From contig NC_088779.1 in assembly GCF_954871325.1 (NCBI RefSeq), positions 22,136,846 through 22,200,845 of the forward strand: 64,000 nt of DNA, read 5' to 3'. The notes under the pieces were generated by a model. It ran no database searches. It was not told the origin of the DNA and worked only from the letters and a program-made list of their open reading frames with translations. The DNA is from Gordionus sp. m RMFG-2023 (lineage: Eukaryota; Nematomorpha; Gordioida; Chordodea; Parachordodidae). Shown in pieces: positions 12,836 through 25,708 of the stretch. The position numbers and the translations under genes are program-made. Each line of letters starts with the position of its first letter. Positions within the stretch are counted from its first letter, which is position 1.

Positions 12836-15320
12836 AGATAGTTTTCTAAAATAAAAAAAAATAATTCTCAAGTTAATTTTATAAGGTAGGAATAAAATAA
12901 AATACCATTCGGAGAGATCAATTGGCAAACTTAAAAAAAAATAGGATCCTTGTGAATAGGTATAGAATAATTTAAATAATATATAAATACCATAATATGT
13001 ATATTTTTTGGAATAAATATAAAATCATAAAAATAGAAAACCCTGTTAAGTATTTTTTATTGAAAGAATAAAAAGGAGTATTGTTAAAAAAGATAGGAAC
13101 CTTAAGAATAAATATATAATTTTAATTGAATAAAAATAAATATTGTAATATATAATGATTTTTTAGAATAGATATAAAATCATATATAAAAATAATAATA
13201 ATAAAAATAATTTACTATGTATATTTTTTTGAGCATTATACAAAATAATCAGCAAGAATAATAGAGCAATAGTGGATCCGACAAAATGGTAAGCTTTTAA
13301 AAAAGTAGGATCCATAAAAATTTTTATATTAATTTAGTTAAATTTTATAAATGTACTTTGTATAATTTTCAGTTAGATAAAATATTCATCAGAGATAAAA
13401 GGGCATATTGTGCGGCCCGACAAAATGGATAGCCTTAAAAATACGTAGGATGCTTAAAATAATATATATTTATTTAAATTATAAAAAAATATTCGATTTT
13501 TTGGAATAGATATAAAATCATATATAAAATTATTTATAATAAAAATAATGTACTATGTATATTTTTTTTTGCGTTATACAAAATAATCAGCAGGGATAAT
13601 AGAGCAATGGTGGAAAAAATTTCCAAGCATCCAAGATCTTAATAATTTAAAAAATTTTCTCAAGCCCACCTCAATCCCTAATAATTTAAAAAACCAAGCC
13701 AATATTAATTTTGAGAAATATTTTTTAAACCCAATCCAACCCATAATAATTTTGAAACCAAGCTCAGAGATATTAAATTTATAATTAATGAAGTTAAAAT
13801 CTCTGATTTACCAATTTGTCTACAGGTAAAATATATTTCTTCATAAAAATATTATCATACGACTAACATTTAACATTAAAAAATCCCAATATAGATTCAA
13901 GTCTACAATATTTGGAAAAAATTTTCAAGCATCCTAAATAATTTAAAAAGAATTTCTCAAGCCCACCTCAAACCCTAATAATTTTGAAAACCAAGCCAAT
14001 ATTAATTTTGAGAAATATTTTTTAAACCCAGTCCAACCCATAATAATTTTGAAAAAAATTTCCCAAGCTTAGAGATATTAAATTTATAATTAATGAATGA
14101 GAAATTTTTGATTTACCAATTAATCTATGAGTTAACTCCTAGTTATATATGCAAAAAAACATGTGAATTGGTAATAAGGGAAACTGAGAAAGCCTGGACA
14201 TGACAATATGTTTTAATATGACCTCCTACAGTTAATTTTGAAAAAAATTTCCCAAACCTAGAGATATCAAATTTATAATTAATGAATGAGAAATCTCTGA
14301 TTTACCAATTAATCTATGAGTTAACTCCTAGTTATATATACAAAAAAAACATGTGAATTGGTAATAAGGGAAACTGAGAAAGCCTGGACAAAGCACTTAT
14401 TAGATAATCATGATAAAATAAAGTCTGCCCTAATATTATTATAAGAAATAAAAAATATTACCTCGTGTTATTGGAAATAACTTCAAAAATGTTTTTTTTA
14501 CATCTTAAACTAATTGGTAAATCAGATATTTCCTCTTCAGGTGATGATAAATCAATTAAAAATTTAACCATCTCCGAGATGGGAAAAAATTTTCAAAATT
14601 ATATTGGATACGACTGGGCTTGGAACCTCAAAATTTATTAGCTTACACCTGAAATGGGAATATCTTTTACAAATTATTAAGGGTTGAGCTTAAACTTTTT
14701 TATAATTACATGCTTCCTAATATTGTGAGTTTGGACCTGGCATGAGATCTATCGTAAAAAAATGAATAAATATCTCATTCCCCATCAATGTTGATGGGCT
14801 TTTTATAATAATTTATAATATTTAGTAAATAATGTATTACTTTGACAATTAGTTTTAATATGGCCTCCTACAGTTGCATAAATTTTGAAAAAAATTTCCC
14901 AACTCTAGAGATATTAAATTTATAATTAATGAATGATAAATCTCTGATTTACCAATTAATCTATGAATATTTAGTAAATAATGTATTACTTTGATAATTG
15001 TTTTTAATATGGCCTCCTACAGTTGCATAGAAAACTTAAGTTATAGGATCCTCTGTTTGTATAAAATGAATAAATAAAATCAACAAATAAAAAAAATAAA
15101 AATAAGTACCGATGACATGACGTCACGATGACGTAGTGAGGACATCGGAAATTATAATATAGATAATTTTATAAGCCTAATTAAATAAATATAATCATTA
15201 TTACTTGAAAACTAAAAAATTTAATATTAATTAGCAGAGTTCAAAATGACTACTCAACTGTATATTTATTTTTAAATTTTATTATCATAGCTATTCCTAA
15301 AAATATTTCAAGGTCCAAAT

Positions 15321-15601
15321 TAGTGTTGTTAAACGGCTAAGTCGAGTCGACTTAGCCTAAAATGTAGTCAAGTTTTAACTCGCAAAACTCATTTCAATTT
15401 GAGCGGCTCAATGAGCCGCATGAGTCGGCTCGATGAGTCGGCTTTAAGTAAACAACTTTAATGAGTATAATATATAGAGGGACTCTGAAGCCGACTCATC
15501 GAGCCGACTCATGCTGCTCATTGAGCCGCTCAATTTGAAATGAGTTTCGCGACACAGACTTGAGTTCAGAGTCGTAAAAACTCGACTATTTAACAACACT
15601 A
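15321..15601. mobile_element. 281-bp foldback MITE, hAT type
   Basis: The ends TAGTGTTGTTAAACGGC and its inverse (TTTAACAACACTA) are flanked by a perfect 8-bp duplication GTCCAAAT (15313-15320 and 15602-15609). Most of the element is a palindrome: the left arm GAGCGGCTCAATGAGC is answered by GCTCATTGAGCCGCTC. The unoccupied site survives in hAT copy 3 (near 28700, CTCCAAATAAGTATAAGAG). A relative is at 48345-48557. Confidence 0.9.
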
Positions 15602-16343
15602 GTCCAAATAAGTATAATAAAAAGTAAGTAGACATATAGTTTATATTCCTCTATTTTATACAGTTGATTATATAATATTAGATAAAATGCCACTTTTAGA
15701 GACGTATTTGACAGTTATAATATATTACAGCTAATATTATAATGAATTTTAATAATAAATGCTTTTGATAATAAATATTGTAACAATATGCTTTCAAGTA
15801 TTTAACGCCATCTATTTTGTTATAAATAATATTAAAAATTAAACATTTTATTATTCATCCTACAATAGATCTAATAAATTTGATATCTTTTCTTTTCTTT
15901 TTTACGTTAGGAAAGCTTTTTTTCACTTGAAAAAAATCAGTTTTAAGTTTAATTTTTAATACAAGCATATTTTTGATATTTTTACAAACTACTTATTTTT
16001 TAAGATATAATACACCAACTAGAGGTGGTGCGACAATATATAAAATCTTAATTGTTTCATCATATCATTCTGGTCCTTATTTTATTGTTACAAAATGTTT
16101 CATTTCTAATATGACATCCTTGCCGTGTAAATAACTCAAGGCATCAATATATGCAGAATTATTTCTTCCAAAGATTTTTAATGTTTTTATTTTATCAATG
16201 TATCCAACATAATGAATTCTGATACTAGTTCACATCGTGAGTGTCATGGCTATTATTGCAAATTAACCAGCATCTATTATTTGTGTTGCTATGTAATTTA
16301 AGATTATTACTACAACGTCTGAGAGCATGTGATTCCATATTTT

Positions 16344-16587
16344 CAGCGTCTACATGACAGTATATACACTGGATGCAAACCCCCCTCAAAAATATATATC
16401 TACCCCCCTAAAAATACCAAAATGTTATCCATAGATAATTTAAAAATGTAATGGAAAATTTTCTAGATTATTATAGCCTACCCCCCAAAATGCCTACCTC
16501 ACCCCTACCACCTACCCCCTACCCCTTTATAGATATTAGGATGCAAACTGTTCCTACCCCCCCCCCCCCCCGCTCATGTAGACACTG
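16344..16587. mobile_element. 244-bp MITE, hAT type
   Basis: The ends CAGCGTCTACATGA and TCATGTAGACACTG are inverted repeats. The 8-bp flanks CATATTTT (16336-16343 and 16588-16595) are identical. hAT copy 1 near 2325 retains the empty site (GCATATTTTAGATAAAC). The interior is rich in C-runs and has no gene. Confidence 0.9.
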
Positions 16588-17372
16588 CATATTTTAGATA
16601 AACAATAATGGTCAACTGTGGAGTGGTTTATATATTATATATCATTTAAAATGGATGATAATCTTTTAGAAATTTAATATCTCACAATAATTTTATCGAT
16701 TACTTATCTAGCTACCATCATGTCATCTAAAGGGAATAACCACTTAATAGTTTTATGATTTGGATTGGTCGTTTATACTCTCTTCTTCAAGAATTGTTGA
16801 TTTGGTTTAGGCCTATAAATTTTTCCTTATTAGTCCATTCTATAAACTTGTAAAATGGTAACAGAGACTTATATTAGTTTGATAACCTTTTGTCAATGTG
16901 AGTTGCTAAGAATTATATTATTGCATTATGTGGTTTTTAAAAACTATAATCAATTGAGGCATATGTATGAATTAATTAATCCTATTTATCACTTGTAATT
17001 CTTTAGACGCAAATTTTTTTTATATTTCTTAACGTAGTAAAAATAATATTAATATTTTCATAATTTCAAAAATTTTATTAATTTTTTAACGAAATTAGTT
17101 TCTTATAACATAAAGATTAATTAAGTTTATTTAAAAATATTTTAGGAAAAATTTCAAGGGAAGCAATACTTCCCTTGCTCCTATGTAACCTTCATCACTG
17201 ATATAATTTTTAATATAATCTAGACTTTTAAACAACTATCATCTGCTGCCAATGACATATAGTAATTGTCTGCTGCCCATGAAGTATTACAACCATTTAA
17301 AATAAAAAAAAATGGTTTGCTTTTAATTTAAACATATGTTTTTGAAACATTAAGGTACCGGTTTAATTTATT

Positions 17373-20300
17373 ATGGTCGTTAATTCCCAAAGAATATTTA
17401 TTCAGGAATTAATTGATATTGATAAGGTATTTAATATTTTCCATTATTATTTATTTTATTATTAAGAGACTTGATGGTAGAACAAAAGATGAATATAGAC
17501 ATATAAATATAAATTTTGGGGCAGAAAGGGGTTCTTGTCAAGTTACATTTGGAAATACCAGGTTTATTGAATGTTTATATTCATTTTTGAATAATAAAAT
17601 TAGAGTTTTGTCATCGATATCATGCCACATTACAACACCTGCTATGGCCTCAACTAGTGAGGGTAAATTAAAGATAGAAGTTATTTCTCCTTTCACTAAT
17701 AATGCACTTGAATATGATAAAAGGTTTTATTAATTTTTACTTATATATTTATTTTGTTTTTGTTTATAGGAATAGTGTTGAAGTTAGAAGAGTGTTGGAA
17801 AAAGTTTTTAAAAGTAACAATACACTTAATTTAGAATCCTTGTGTTTAATAGCTGAAGAAAAGGTTTGGCAGATTCAGCTTAATGTACATCTTTTGAATG
17901 ATGATGGAAATATTATAGATTGTGCGTACTTAGCCTCATATATAGCTTTTCATCATTTTAGGTTATTTCTTATAAAATATTTAACATAATCAATCATTTT
18001 AATTGTATTACTATGATATTTTTTAGGGTAATATATTTAAAATAATTATAGGGGTTTACTATTATTAATTTTTTTACCCTTTTATTTATGAAAAGTTTTT
18101 TGTAATTATAATTAGAGCTGTGACAATCTATAAATTTTTTCACAAATTCTATATTTTATGATATTAATAAAAAACAATGACTATTGTTTATCATCATTAT
18201 GAATGTAATAAAAATATTAATAAAATATTAATATTTTTTATTAAAAAATAACTGAGTGATTAGTTTTTTTAAATATTTTCTAAAAGTTTACAATATTATT
18301 TAAAATATTTGCAATGTTTATGGGCCAATAAAGTGTTGTTACATAGCTTTATTTGGCTGATATTTAAAAATAGCTAAAGCAGGATTTTAAACAAAATATT
18401 ATTATCTATCTGTATAAAAAAAGATCTCCGTTTTATGCCAATTTCCAGGTTTACTCTAGTAGGCAAGTTTTCCCTCTGATTTTTCTTTTCCATTTTGATG
18501 ATCCAGAGCATCAATATATGTAAGATTCATGTTTCTCATATCCACTGCTATCACATTTATCCATGTCATCTTGGGCCTTCCTCTAGGTCTTGATCCTCCT
18601 ACTTCCATCAAAGTGCATCTCTTTAACCAATCATCTTTGTCATACATTCCACATGCCCAAAACATCTAAGTCTATTTCATTGCATTACCACTCCAATCAT
18701 TTCTCTACCCAATCTTGCTCGCAATACCTTGCTAGTTTTTTTCTCTCTCTCAGAGATACCCCACACTAGTGATCTACATCGGGCCTAATTTTTCAAGCCC
18801 GGCCCAACCCAAAATTTTTTTAAAAAAGTTTTGACAACCTGGCCTGAACTTGAAATTTTTTTTAAAATGTTTTGCCGGCCTGACCCGAAACCGAAATTTT
18901 TTTTAAAAAAATTTACCAGTCTGGCTCGGACCGAATTTATTTAAATATAGAAATTAATTTTTATAATTACTCAAAATAAAAGACATATGTTATATGTCGT
19001 TTAGTTTCAATAAATAAAATCAAATATTTTTATTTGACATAAAAAATTCAATATAAAATTGAAAAATTTAGATATATTTAAAAAAAATTCCAAAGTCCGA
19101 CTGGATCCGGCCCAAGTTTTTTTAAAAAATATTAGGCCCAGCTTGGCCCTAACCTGATTATTTTAAATAGAATTAGGCCCGGGCCAGGTGTGGGCCGGGC
19201 CTAACTTTGCAGATCTCTACCCCACACATCCATCTAATCATCCTCATCTTTGTTCATTCTAATTTTCATGGGTCACTTTCATTGCCCATGTTTAAGCCCT
19301 TTGCTTCCATAATCTGACATATACCAATTTTATCACTAAATTCTTCCTCACTGCTTGCCATTAATACAAGATCTGCATATAATAGCTCCCAGGGAAGTCC
19401 TTTATGCATTTTTCTATCCACCACATCCATTACTAAGATAAATAATAATGGAAAATAAGCTGATTTTACTTTTGGTTAAATTTTGAATCTTTTATAAAAA
19501 TTGGCTAAAATGGGCCATTAACAACGTTACTCATTAGATATTTTAAAATCCTTTTATTGTTGCAGTTAATATGACAAAAAATAGTTTTCAAAACGATTTT
19601 TTTAAAATATTACACCAAATAAATTATATTTTCACTCTTTTCATTAATTTATTATAAAATTATTTAAAAATTTATATATTATATTATATGCAATCATAAA
19701 ACAACCCAATACAATAAAAGTATGTATCAGTTTGTTTAAAAATATTGGCTCGATTCAATATTTTTTGAAAACGCGAAATATTGGTGCCGATTTGTCCAAT
19801 ATTTAATAGCAACACAGCCCTAACTATAATATGTGTGGTTATTAATAACGATATTTTTTTTATAGCTATGTTTAAGAATTATGAAATTATTATATTTGTA
19901 TATAAAATATAATGGCCATATTATAATAGTTATATCACGTAGAATTAGAGATCCAAACTGAACCAGTATTAACTGTTATTATTTACAGAACCTGATCCAT
20001 TAAAAATAGCATATTTGAACCCTTAAAAATTTTGTCACCTGAATCTGAAGCAAACCTCTAAAGAGGTCTCTCAACCAGGTTGAAACTTATTATATCTTAA
20101 CTCTTTTAAAGATTAATAATCGATTATGATTGATGGTATCATTATATATTTTTATATATTGCTATTTGTCCCTGCCAACTACTCATATTGGCCTATAAAA
20201 GTGTTTTCAACCATTAATTTTTCACCCCTTTATAAAGAGAATATTGAAAATGTTATAATTGTACATCAATATATATTTTGGGGGGAATAGCTATGAAATT

Positions 20301-23300
20301 TTAAGTGCCTTCTCTTTACATAATTCTAAAAAAAAATTAAATAGTTTAAACCAGGTTTTAGAACTTCAAACTAAACCGATTTTATTATTTCTTATGAACC
20401 GAACCCAAAAACAGAAAGCCGCGAGAAGGTGAAATAGTTTATAAAGTTGTGAAATTTAAAAAAAAAGTAAGTAACATTAATTTATATTTTTTAAATTATA
20501 ATAAGAATTATACAGTTATATTAATCAAAATATGAAGTATTTAAATTAAAATAAGAAGTATTTAAATTAAAATAAGAAGTATTTAAATTAAAATAAGAAG
20601 TTAAAAATAATTTGGTAGGAATTTCAAATTTTGAAGTTTTTTTCAAATGTATTTAGGTCATAGCCTTAGCAAAAAATAAAAATCCGATACAAATATAGAC
20701 CCATACTATTATGCACTTATATTACCAATTTTGTAATATTTAATTTTTTTTTTAATTATAAGATTACCTCAAAGCTCTTTAAGTGGTACAGATTTGATCA
20801 TTTACCCTTCAGACGAAAGACAACCCATCCCGTTGTCTTTCAATCATTCCCCTCATTTAATATCCTGGCTAATATTTCCTTCCCACAACCCGCGCAATCC
20901 TGGCTCCTTCGTGATAGACGGGACGGCAATAGAGAGAAGTAATTGCACCGCTCAACTCACCTTAGCCGTAAACTTGTACAAAGAGCTTTGCTATTTCAAA
21001 GTTCAAAATATTAACCCGGACGGGAACGTTGATGGTAATAGCAGTGGTAGCAGCAATAGGATGCACTGCGGGTATCGTATAGATAAACATATGGTATATT
21101 ATTTTATCCTCATACTATATATTTACCTGTTAGCTCTAATAAGATCTGAAAAGGGAAAAATGTGTAAAATATATTTAATTTTTTTTTGAAAATATTATCT
21201 TAAGAAAATTATAATGTGATATAACCTTACCTCCTTTTATCATGGCAGGTTAAAATATATGATTGATTTTTTTCTTAGACTTTCGGGAACTTTTTAATCT
21301 ATTTTTATAAGCTCATATCTAAACTAATCTGATTTTGTCCTTTCTGCATTTTAGATATTTTTAAACTAATAGATCTAATACTATTGATTATTTCACCTGA
21401 ATACTTGCCAAAAACAGTATTAAACTTTTAAAAAAAAATATCCCACTAGATAACTCAATACTCACTAAAGGCTTACGAAAAGGCAAAATGGTTTGAAGAC
21501 ATGGTTACATCCGCTCTACAAAAAGAGAATACTCTTAGAGATGATTGGCATGGTAGTTCGGAAGAATCGGAGTTAATGAAACGTTGGGTTGAAAGAAACT
21601 TTTCAGTCGATAGTAAAATATAGTGAAACAAAATTGCTCCATTTAAGCCGTAGCTCGATATTTTAGCCAAAAAAAATTGTTTATGCTTCGAGATTTCCTA
21701 TGTCTAAATCTAAGTGTTATCTCTGTGAAAAATCTTCAGACTTGCCTAATATTTTTCTAGATAAAATACTGAATTAACCATTGTTAATAATCGGCTCAAA
21801 TAGAACCATTTTGCATCATTAGTAAAATTGTATGTGAAACCTTTTCCAATTTTTAAAAAAAAATATAATTATTATTTAACGTGTAATTTAATTATAGGTA
21901 GATCGATATAAGGTCCCATCGATAATCTATAAATTTTATCATTTTTATTACATAAATTCTAACTTTTTAACACACAAATGAAACAGTCAACAAATCAACT
22001 TTAGAAAATAGCTTCAACAATTCGTGCAACCTAGACCCGTCTCTCAATAACGTTAAAAATGAAGAAAAAGTAAAATCAATCGGTAAACCAATAAAATCTA
22101 AATATATCAACGCTTGGTTCAGTGACATTCCCGATTTAAAATGTTTGGAAGAGAAGGACGAAAAGAAGCGAAATAAATTAGATCGATCTAATAGGGGCAA
22201 AGAAACCAATAAGAAAAGTGTTAGCGATAAAGGAAATACTGAGCCCGATGAAGCCAATGATATCGTTTTGATAAAAGGATTGAATTTCAGGATAGGTTTC
22301 TAAAATTATAAAATAATTCATAATTTTTTGGTACAAAGTAAAGGTCTATAAAGTCCGGTTTGCTTCAGCTCGATAAAAAAATTTGCACAAGTTGTGCGGC
22401 CCAGCCCGTATCAGGCTCGGCCCTTTATATTTTTTTAAAAAATTGGCCTGGCCCATTATAATTTTTTTTTGCAAAGTTTTTTTCCTCAAAATTTTATATT
22501 CATATATGATCATTAGGTGTTGTTTTCAAAAGGCTTGGCCAGTTTGCCATGTGGGTTTTCTTCTATGATTTTTTTTTGGAGGTCCTTAGGTCCACATTTT
22601 TGTAAACTTTTGGCTATGTTAGATTTTGATAAAAAAAATAATTTTGGTTATTTATTTTTTTTTAAATATAAAAATGTTTTATTTTTCTAAAAATTTGTAT
22701 ATATAGGTATTATTTAAAATAAAAGAAAAAAGAAAACTTTTACTCGATTTTTCTTTCAAATTCTTGTTATTAGTGATATATTGTATAGTGGCAGGGAGGG
22801 AGAGTAGTAGGGGGATTGTTGAGGGATAATTATTTACATTCATATTTGATCATATTATTTTTTCTCAGAAAAAATGTAATTATTACATTTTTTTCTTTGG
22901 TCTTATTTTAATATATATTTTTTTTCCACCTAGGTCAAATCGACGAGAGTGAAAATAGCGAAGAAGAGGCAATCATGATGGAGTTGGGTGATTCTGAGTT
23001 AGAAGAAAAATACAAGTATTTACCGATAATCGATTTTTTTTAACGTTTGCAAATGTGTTTTAAATATAATTTATTGATTAAACTAATTGGCCCCTCTAGT
23101 AACGTGACTTTAATTTTTTTTAATTATTCGAATAATAGCTCATATATGAAATAATTTAAACGTAATATCTTATTTTTTCCCCCTTACCATTCTCAATCGA
23201 TAATTATTATAACTATGAGACATATTTTTGGATTTTAGTTTGATATGTTAACAATAAATATTATCTTATAATCTTATTTCATGCCTTTTTAAATATAATA

Positions 23301-23375
23301 TATAAAAGGCCAAAAAGTTCCCACAAAAATAATATTAAAAAGAAAGCTCGAAAGAAAAAGGATGAAGATGAATGA
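17373..23375 (+). CDS. EXOSC9: Exosome complex component RRP45 (EXOSC9), nine exons
   Basis: One of the six RNase PH-like ring subunits of the RNA exosome, which guides RNA for 3'-5' decay and processing in nucleus and cytoplasm; the animal subunit is non-catalytic. Exons: 17373-17426, 17467-17561, 17604-17723, 17770-17961, 20763-21093, 21450-21612, 21987-22295, 22934-23015, 23309-23375. They sum to 1,413 nt, 470 aa (human 439), with every phase consistent. Diagnostic strings recalled from human: KRLDGRTKDEYRHI, LESLCLIAEEKVWQI, LLNDDGNIIDCAYLA, YPSDERQPIPLSF. RNase PH core is residues 1 to about 300; the tail is polar and acidic (ENSEEE), ending in KKKARKKKDEDE, like the basic human C-terminus. 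The first three introns are 40, 42 and 46 nt; intron 4 (2.8 kb) carries transposons. The start ATG at 17373 fits the human N-terminus. Confidence 0.93.
18456..19440 (-). pseudogene. LINE reverse-transcriptase relic, antisense in EXOSC9 intron 4
   Basis: Minus-strand reading of about 19270-19440 gives GLPWELLYADLVLMASSEEE, the RT active-site block (family form YADDLVLMA, one D missing). About 18456-18665 gives DDWLKRCTLMEVGGSRPRGR then PKMTW, the conserved C-terminal block of many LINE polymerases (DDW.KR...E..G.RPRGRPK.TW). The two are separated by a MITE at 18766-19218. The element is 5'-truncated and carries stops. It accounts for much of the length of EXOSC9 intron 4. Confidence 0.8.
18766..19218. 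mobile_element. 453-bp GGCCCGG-rich MITE inserted in the LINE relic
   Basis: Flanked by an identical 8-bp duplication ACCCCACA (18758-18765 and 19219-19226). The imperfect terminal repeats are AGTGATCTACA on the left and AGAGATCTGCA (inverted right end). The inside alternates GGCCCGGCCC-type blocks with T-runs. Similar blocks without clear ends occur at 22340-22600, 60834-61160 and 62440-62560. Confidence 0.8.
19930..20760. repeat. GAACC-type degenerate repeat and short tandem array in EXOSC9 intron 4
   Basis: 19940-20420 carries scattered CTGAACC/GAACCG blocks at its two edges, like the elements at 33579 and 56340, but no clean terminal repeats were found. 20527-20600 is a tandem array of about four copies of a 22-bp unit AGAAGTATTTAAATTAAAAT. 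No gene in this stretch other than the EXOSC9 intron. Confidence 0.45.
22320..22600. repeat. GGCC-rich repeat fragment in EXOSC9 intron 7
   Basis: Contains GGCCCAGCCCG, GGCTCGGCCC and GGCCTGGCCC spaced by T-runs, the same style as the 453-bp MITE at 18766. Ends and target duplication are not recognisable. Confidence 0.45.
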
Positions 23376-25708
23376 TGCACGCTATATACTGTATATTAAA
23401 TAATAATATGTTTCATTCACAATAAATTTTGCATATAAAAATTATTATTTGTAAATTATAATGATGTTGAATTTTGAAAATAATTGTAGAAATATGAAAA
23501 ATAATAATTAGAGAGGTAATTTAAATGAGAAAACTAAATAATATTTTTTTAAATAATCCGAAAAAGGGGGGCTCATGCGAAATTTTGACTTAATATATTC
23601 TCTTATCCTTGACTTTAATTTGACTGACAAAGTAACTATAACAAAGTGGTTTGCGCAATTCTTACCTGCTGTCCTACTATAGTCCTCTCTTACAATAGCA
23701 TTCAGATTTTCAGTTACATTAATTAAAAATATTTTTATAATATTTTTTTGTAAACTTAGAATCATTTTATATATGGTAGTGTGGCTAAATGGCTTGTTTT
23801 AGACGACCACGACTCTGGTTTTTGGTCTAAAAAAGCCAGACACAACCCAACTAAATAGGTCAATCTCGTCTGCCAAATCTATAGACTAAGTGTCAAACCA
23901 AAACTAGTTTAATATAATATAATATTTTAACTCAATATAATATTTTATTGTATATTTTTTACATTAATCATCTAAAGAATAATTATTTTAATATTTAATA
24001 CAAATAAATATAAGAGGCTGTATAATATTTATATTATATATTATAAAAAGTATAAGGAGAAAGTAAGGTAGGGGGAGGGGGGGGGGTAGGAGCATGAAGA
24101 AAGAAATAAATATTAAATTAAAATACTGTATAAAGTTAAGAGATTATTGATTTAAATTTTTTTTTTTTAAATAAAACAAAATAAGAATCATTTTGTAAAA
24201 AGAAATTAAACAGGTTATTTATTGCTCTTTCAAGAATATGATATTCTTTAAAATCTATAGAAGTAAAAAAATAAATACTATGGTAACAGAGATAAAAGAA
24301 AAATTAAATTCATATATGCCCTTAAAAATTTATTCCTTAAACTAGGCCCTGCCACTGACACCAAGATTGCCAAATCTCCACCCATTAGCGGGAAACTCCC
24401 GAAATTTATTAGTTTACATGCAGTGATCTCCCTCATTTTGAAATTTATCCTTGATTAAAATTTTAATTTTTAAATAAAAATTTTGAGATATAATATTTAA
24501 TTATTTTTATATTTTTTTTTTCAAAAAATATGCTAAATTCTTCAATTTTCTTCCTGTTTTATCTAATAAATAACATAATAACTGTTTATGTTATTAAATT
24601 TTAGGATTTTAAACATTTTACCTTGACTGAACTTCTTAATCATATCATTATATTCATTTAAATACATAACACAATTATAAATTATATCGGATTTATTTAT
24701 ATAAGATATAGGCAATTCATTATCATTATAAATAACAACTCCAGTTATTTAAAACATAACATTGCATAACCCATCAATATTTTCAAATTATGAAGAAAAA
24801 ATTATTAATTCTTATTTAAACAAATATCAAAGTACACCTATGATATGGAATGGTATGAGTTCTTAACTAATTATAAAAGCTGTTTAAATATTTTGAAAAA
24901 AATATTTGAAAAGAATTTGAATATGCATATTATATAATATTTTTTTTTAAAACAACAATCTTTGTTAACAATTTTTTATCAAATAAAACTTGATATTAAA
25001 TATTAATTTACATATAAATCTATTTTTATTTAATATTAATATATTTGCTAGCTAATAATAACTCAAACATAATTTTCAAATTTAATAAATATATATCCAA
25101 AGGGGGCGTTAAATACATAAATATTAAAATATACTAGGAAACTCGAATGATTATTGGTTTGATTAGCGCTTTTTTAATATTTTGGTGTAAATATATATAA
25201 AAAATAAAAAAAGATAAGTTTCTTTGACATATTAAAATAGGTGGAGTCAAAAATTGTTGACATTTCAAAATCACGTGTAAAACGTCATAAAAAATATCTT
25301 TAAAATAATGTGATTTGACTGATTGCTAACGAAAAACTTACCGAGGACTAAATACTGCATTCATAGTAATATCCATCTAGAAATCTTTACTTTTGCTCTA
25401 TATCACTGTAATTACTTGTAAACAATCTAAAGAAATATTTTTAAAATTTGTTGGACGGATAATCAGACCATATGATAAATACTACATTGCTGGCGTCATC
25501 CAATTTTTGTTTTATATGCATATAAATGAACATTTTTTATGGGATATTACTAGCACCTTTGATCATTCAAATATTTAGTAACCAGTCAGTTTTGAGTCGA
25601 CAATTCAAATACGATGTTTTTAAAATATTTTTACAAATACCTAACCTTGTCTATATCTATCCTTAAAATCATATGTAACAATTTTCGTGTCACAAAACAA
25701 GCATATTG
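23376..25708. other. Intergenic stretch, no supported gene
   Basis: Between EXOSC9 and the next gene. It is A/T-rich with a G-run near 24075 and a GGTTTTT/AAAAAGCCAG-like short palindromic area near 23800-23860. Open frames here are short and of random composition. No RNA gene was seen. Confidence 0.5.

Larger units (their letters stand above)
8377..15163 (-). mobile_element. Helitron B, inserted in hAT copy 2
   Basis: Read on the minus strand, the element starts TCTATATTATAATTTCC just after an A (at 15164 on the other strand) and ends in a GCCCGTC/GACGGGC-type hairpin, then CTTCTAG followed by T. Removing 8377-15163 restores an uninterrupted match to the hAT copies at 1136 and 28177, which fixes the A|T target to the base. 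It is 6.8 kb long, including a 2.4-kb LTR element at 10464-12835. The 3'-terminal 320 bp (8387-8710) recurs inverted at about 14500-14805. Confidence 0.88.
7997..16945 (+). mobile_element. hAT-type transposon copy 2, split by later insertions
   Basis: The left end CAGTGGCGTCGCTAGG at 7997 matches copy 1. The body runs to 8376, resumes at 15164 and follows copy 1 to about 16945, where similarity stops before the right terminal repeat. Comparison with copies 1 and 3 gives the unoccupied sequence at three sites, proving that the Helitron at 8377-15163 and MITEs at 15321-15601 and 16344-16587 came later. The right end is lost, so its target duplication cannot be checked. Confidence 0.82.

Noticed and set aside
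21473-22257. Minus-strand frames of 65 and 96 codons
   Set aside because: They lie opposite EXOSC9 exons 6 and 7 and reflect their base composition.
22787-24357. TAGTGGCAGGGAGGG near 22787 and CCCTGCCACTGA near 24345 as ends of one transposon
   Set aside because: EXOSC9 exons 8 and 9 lie between them, so they cannot be the ends of one insertion; the match is short.
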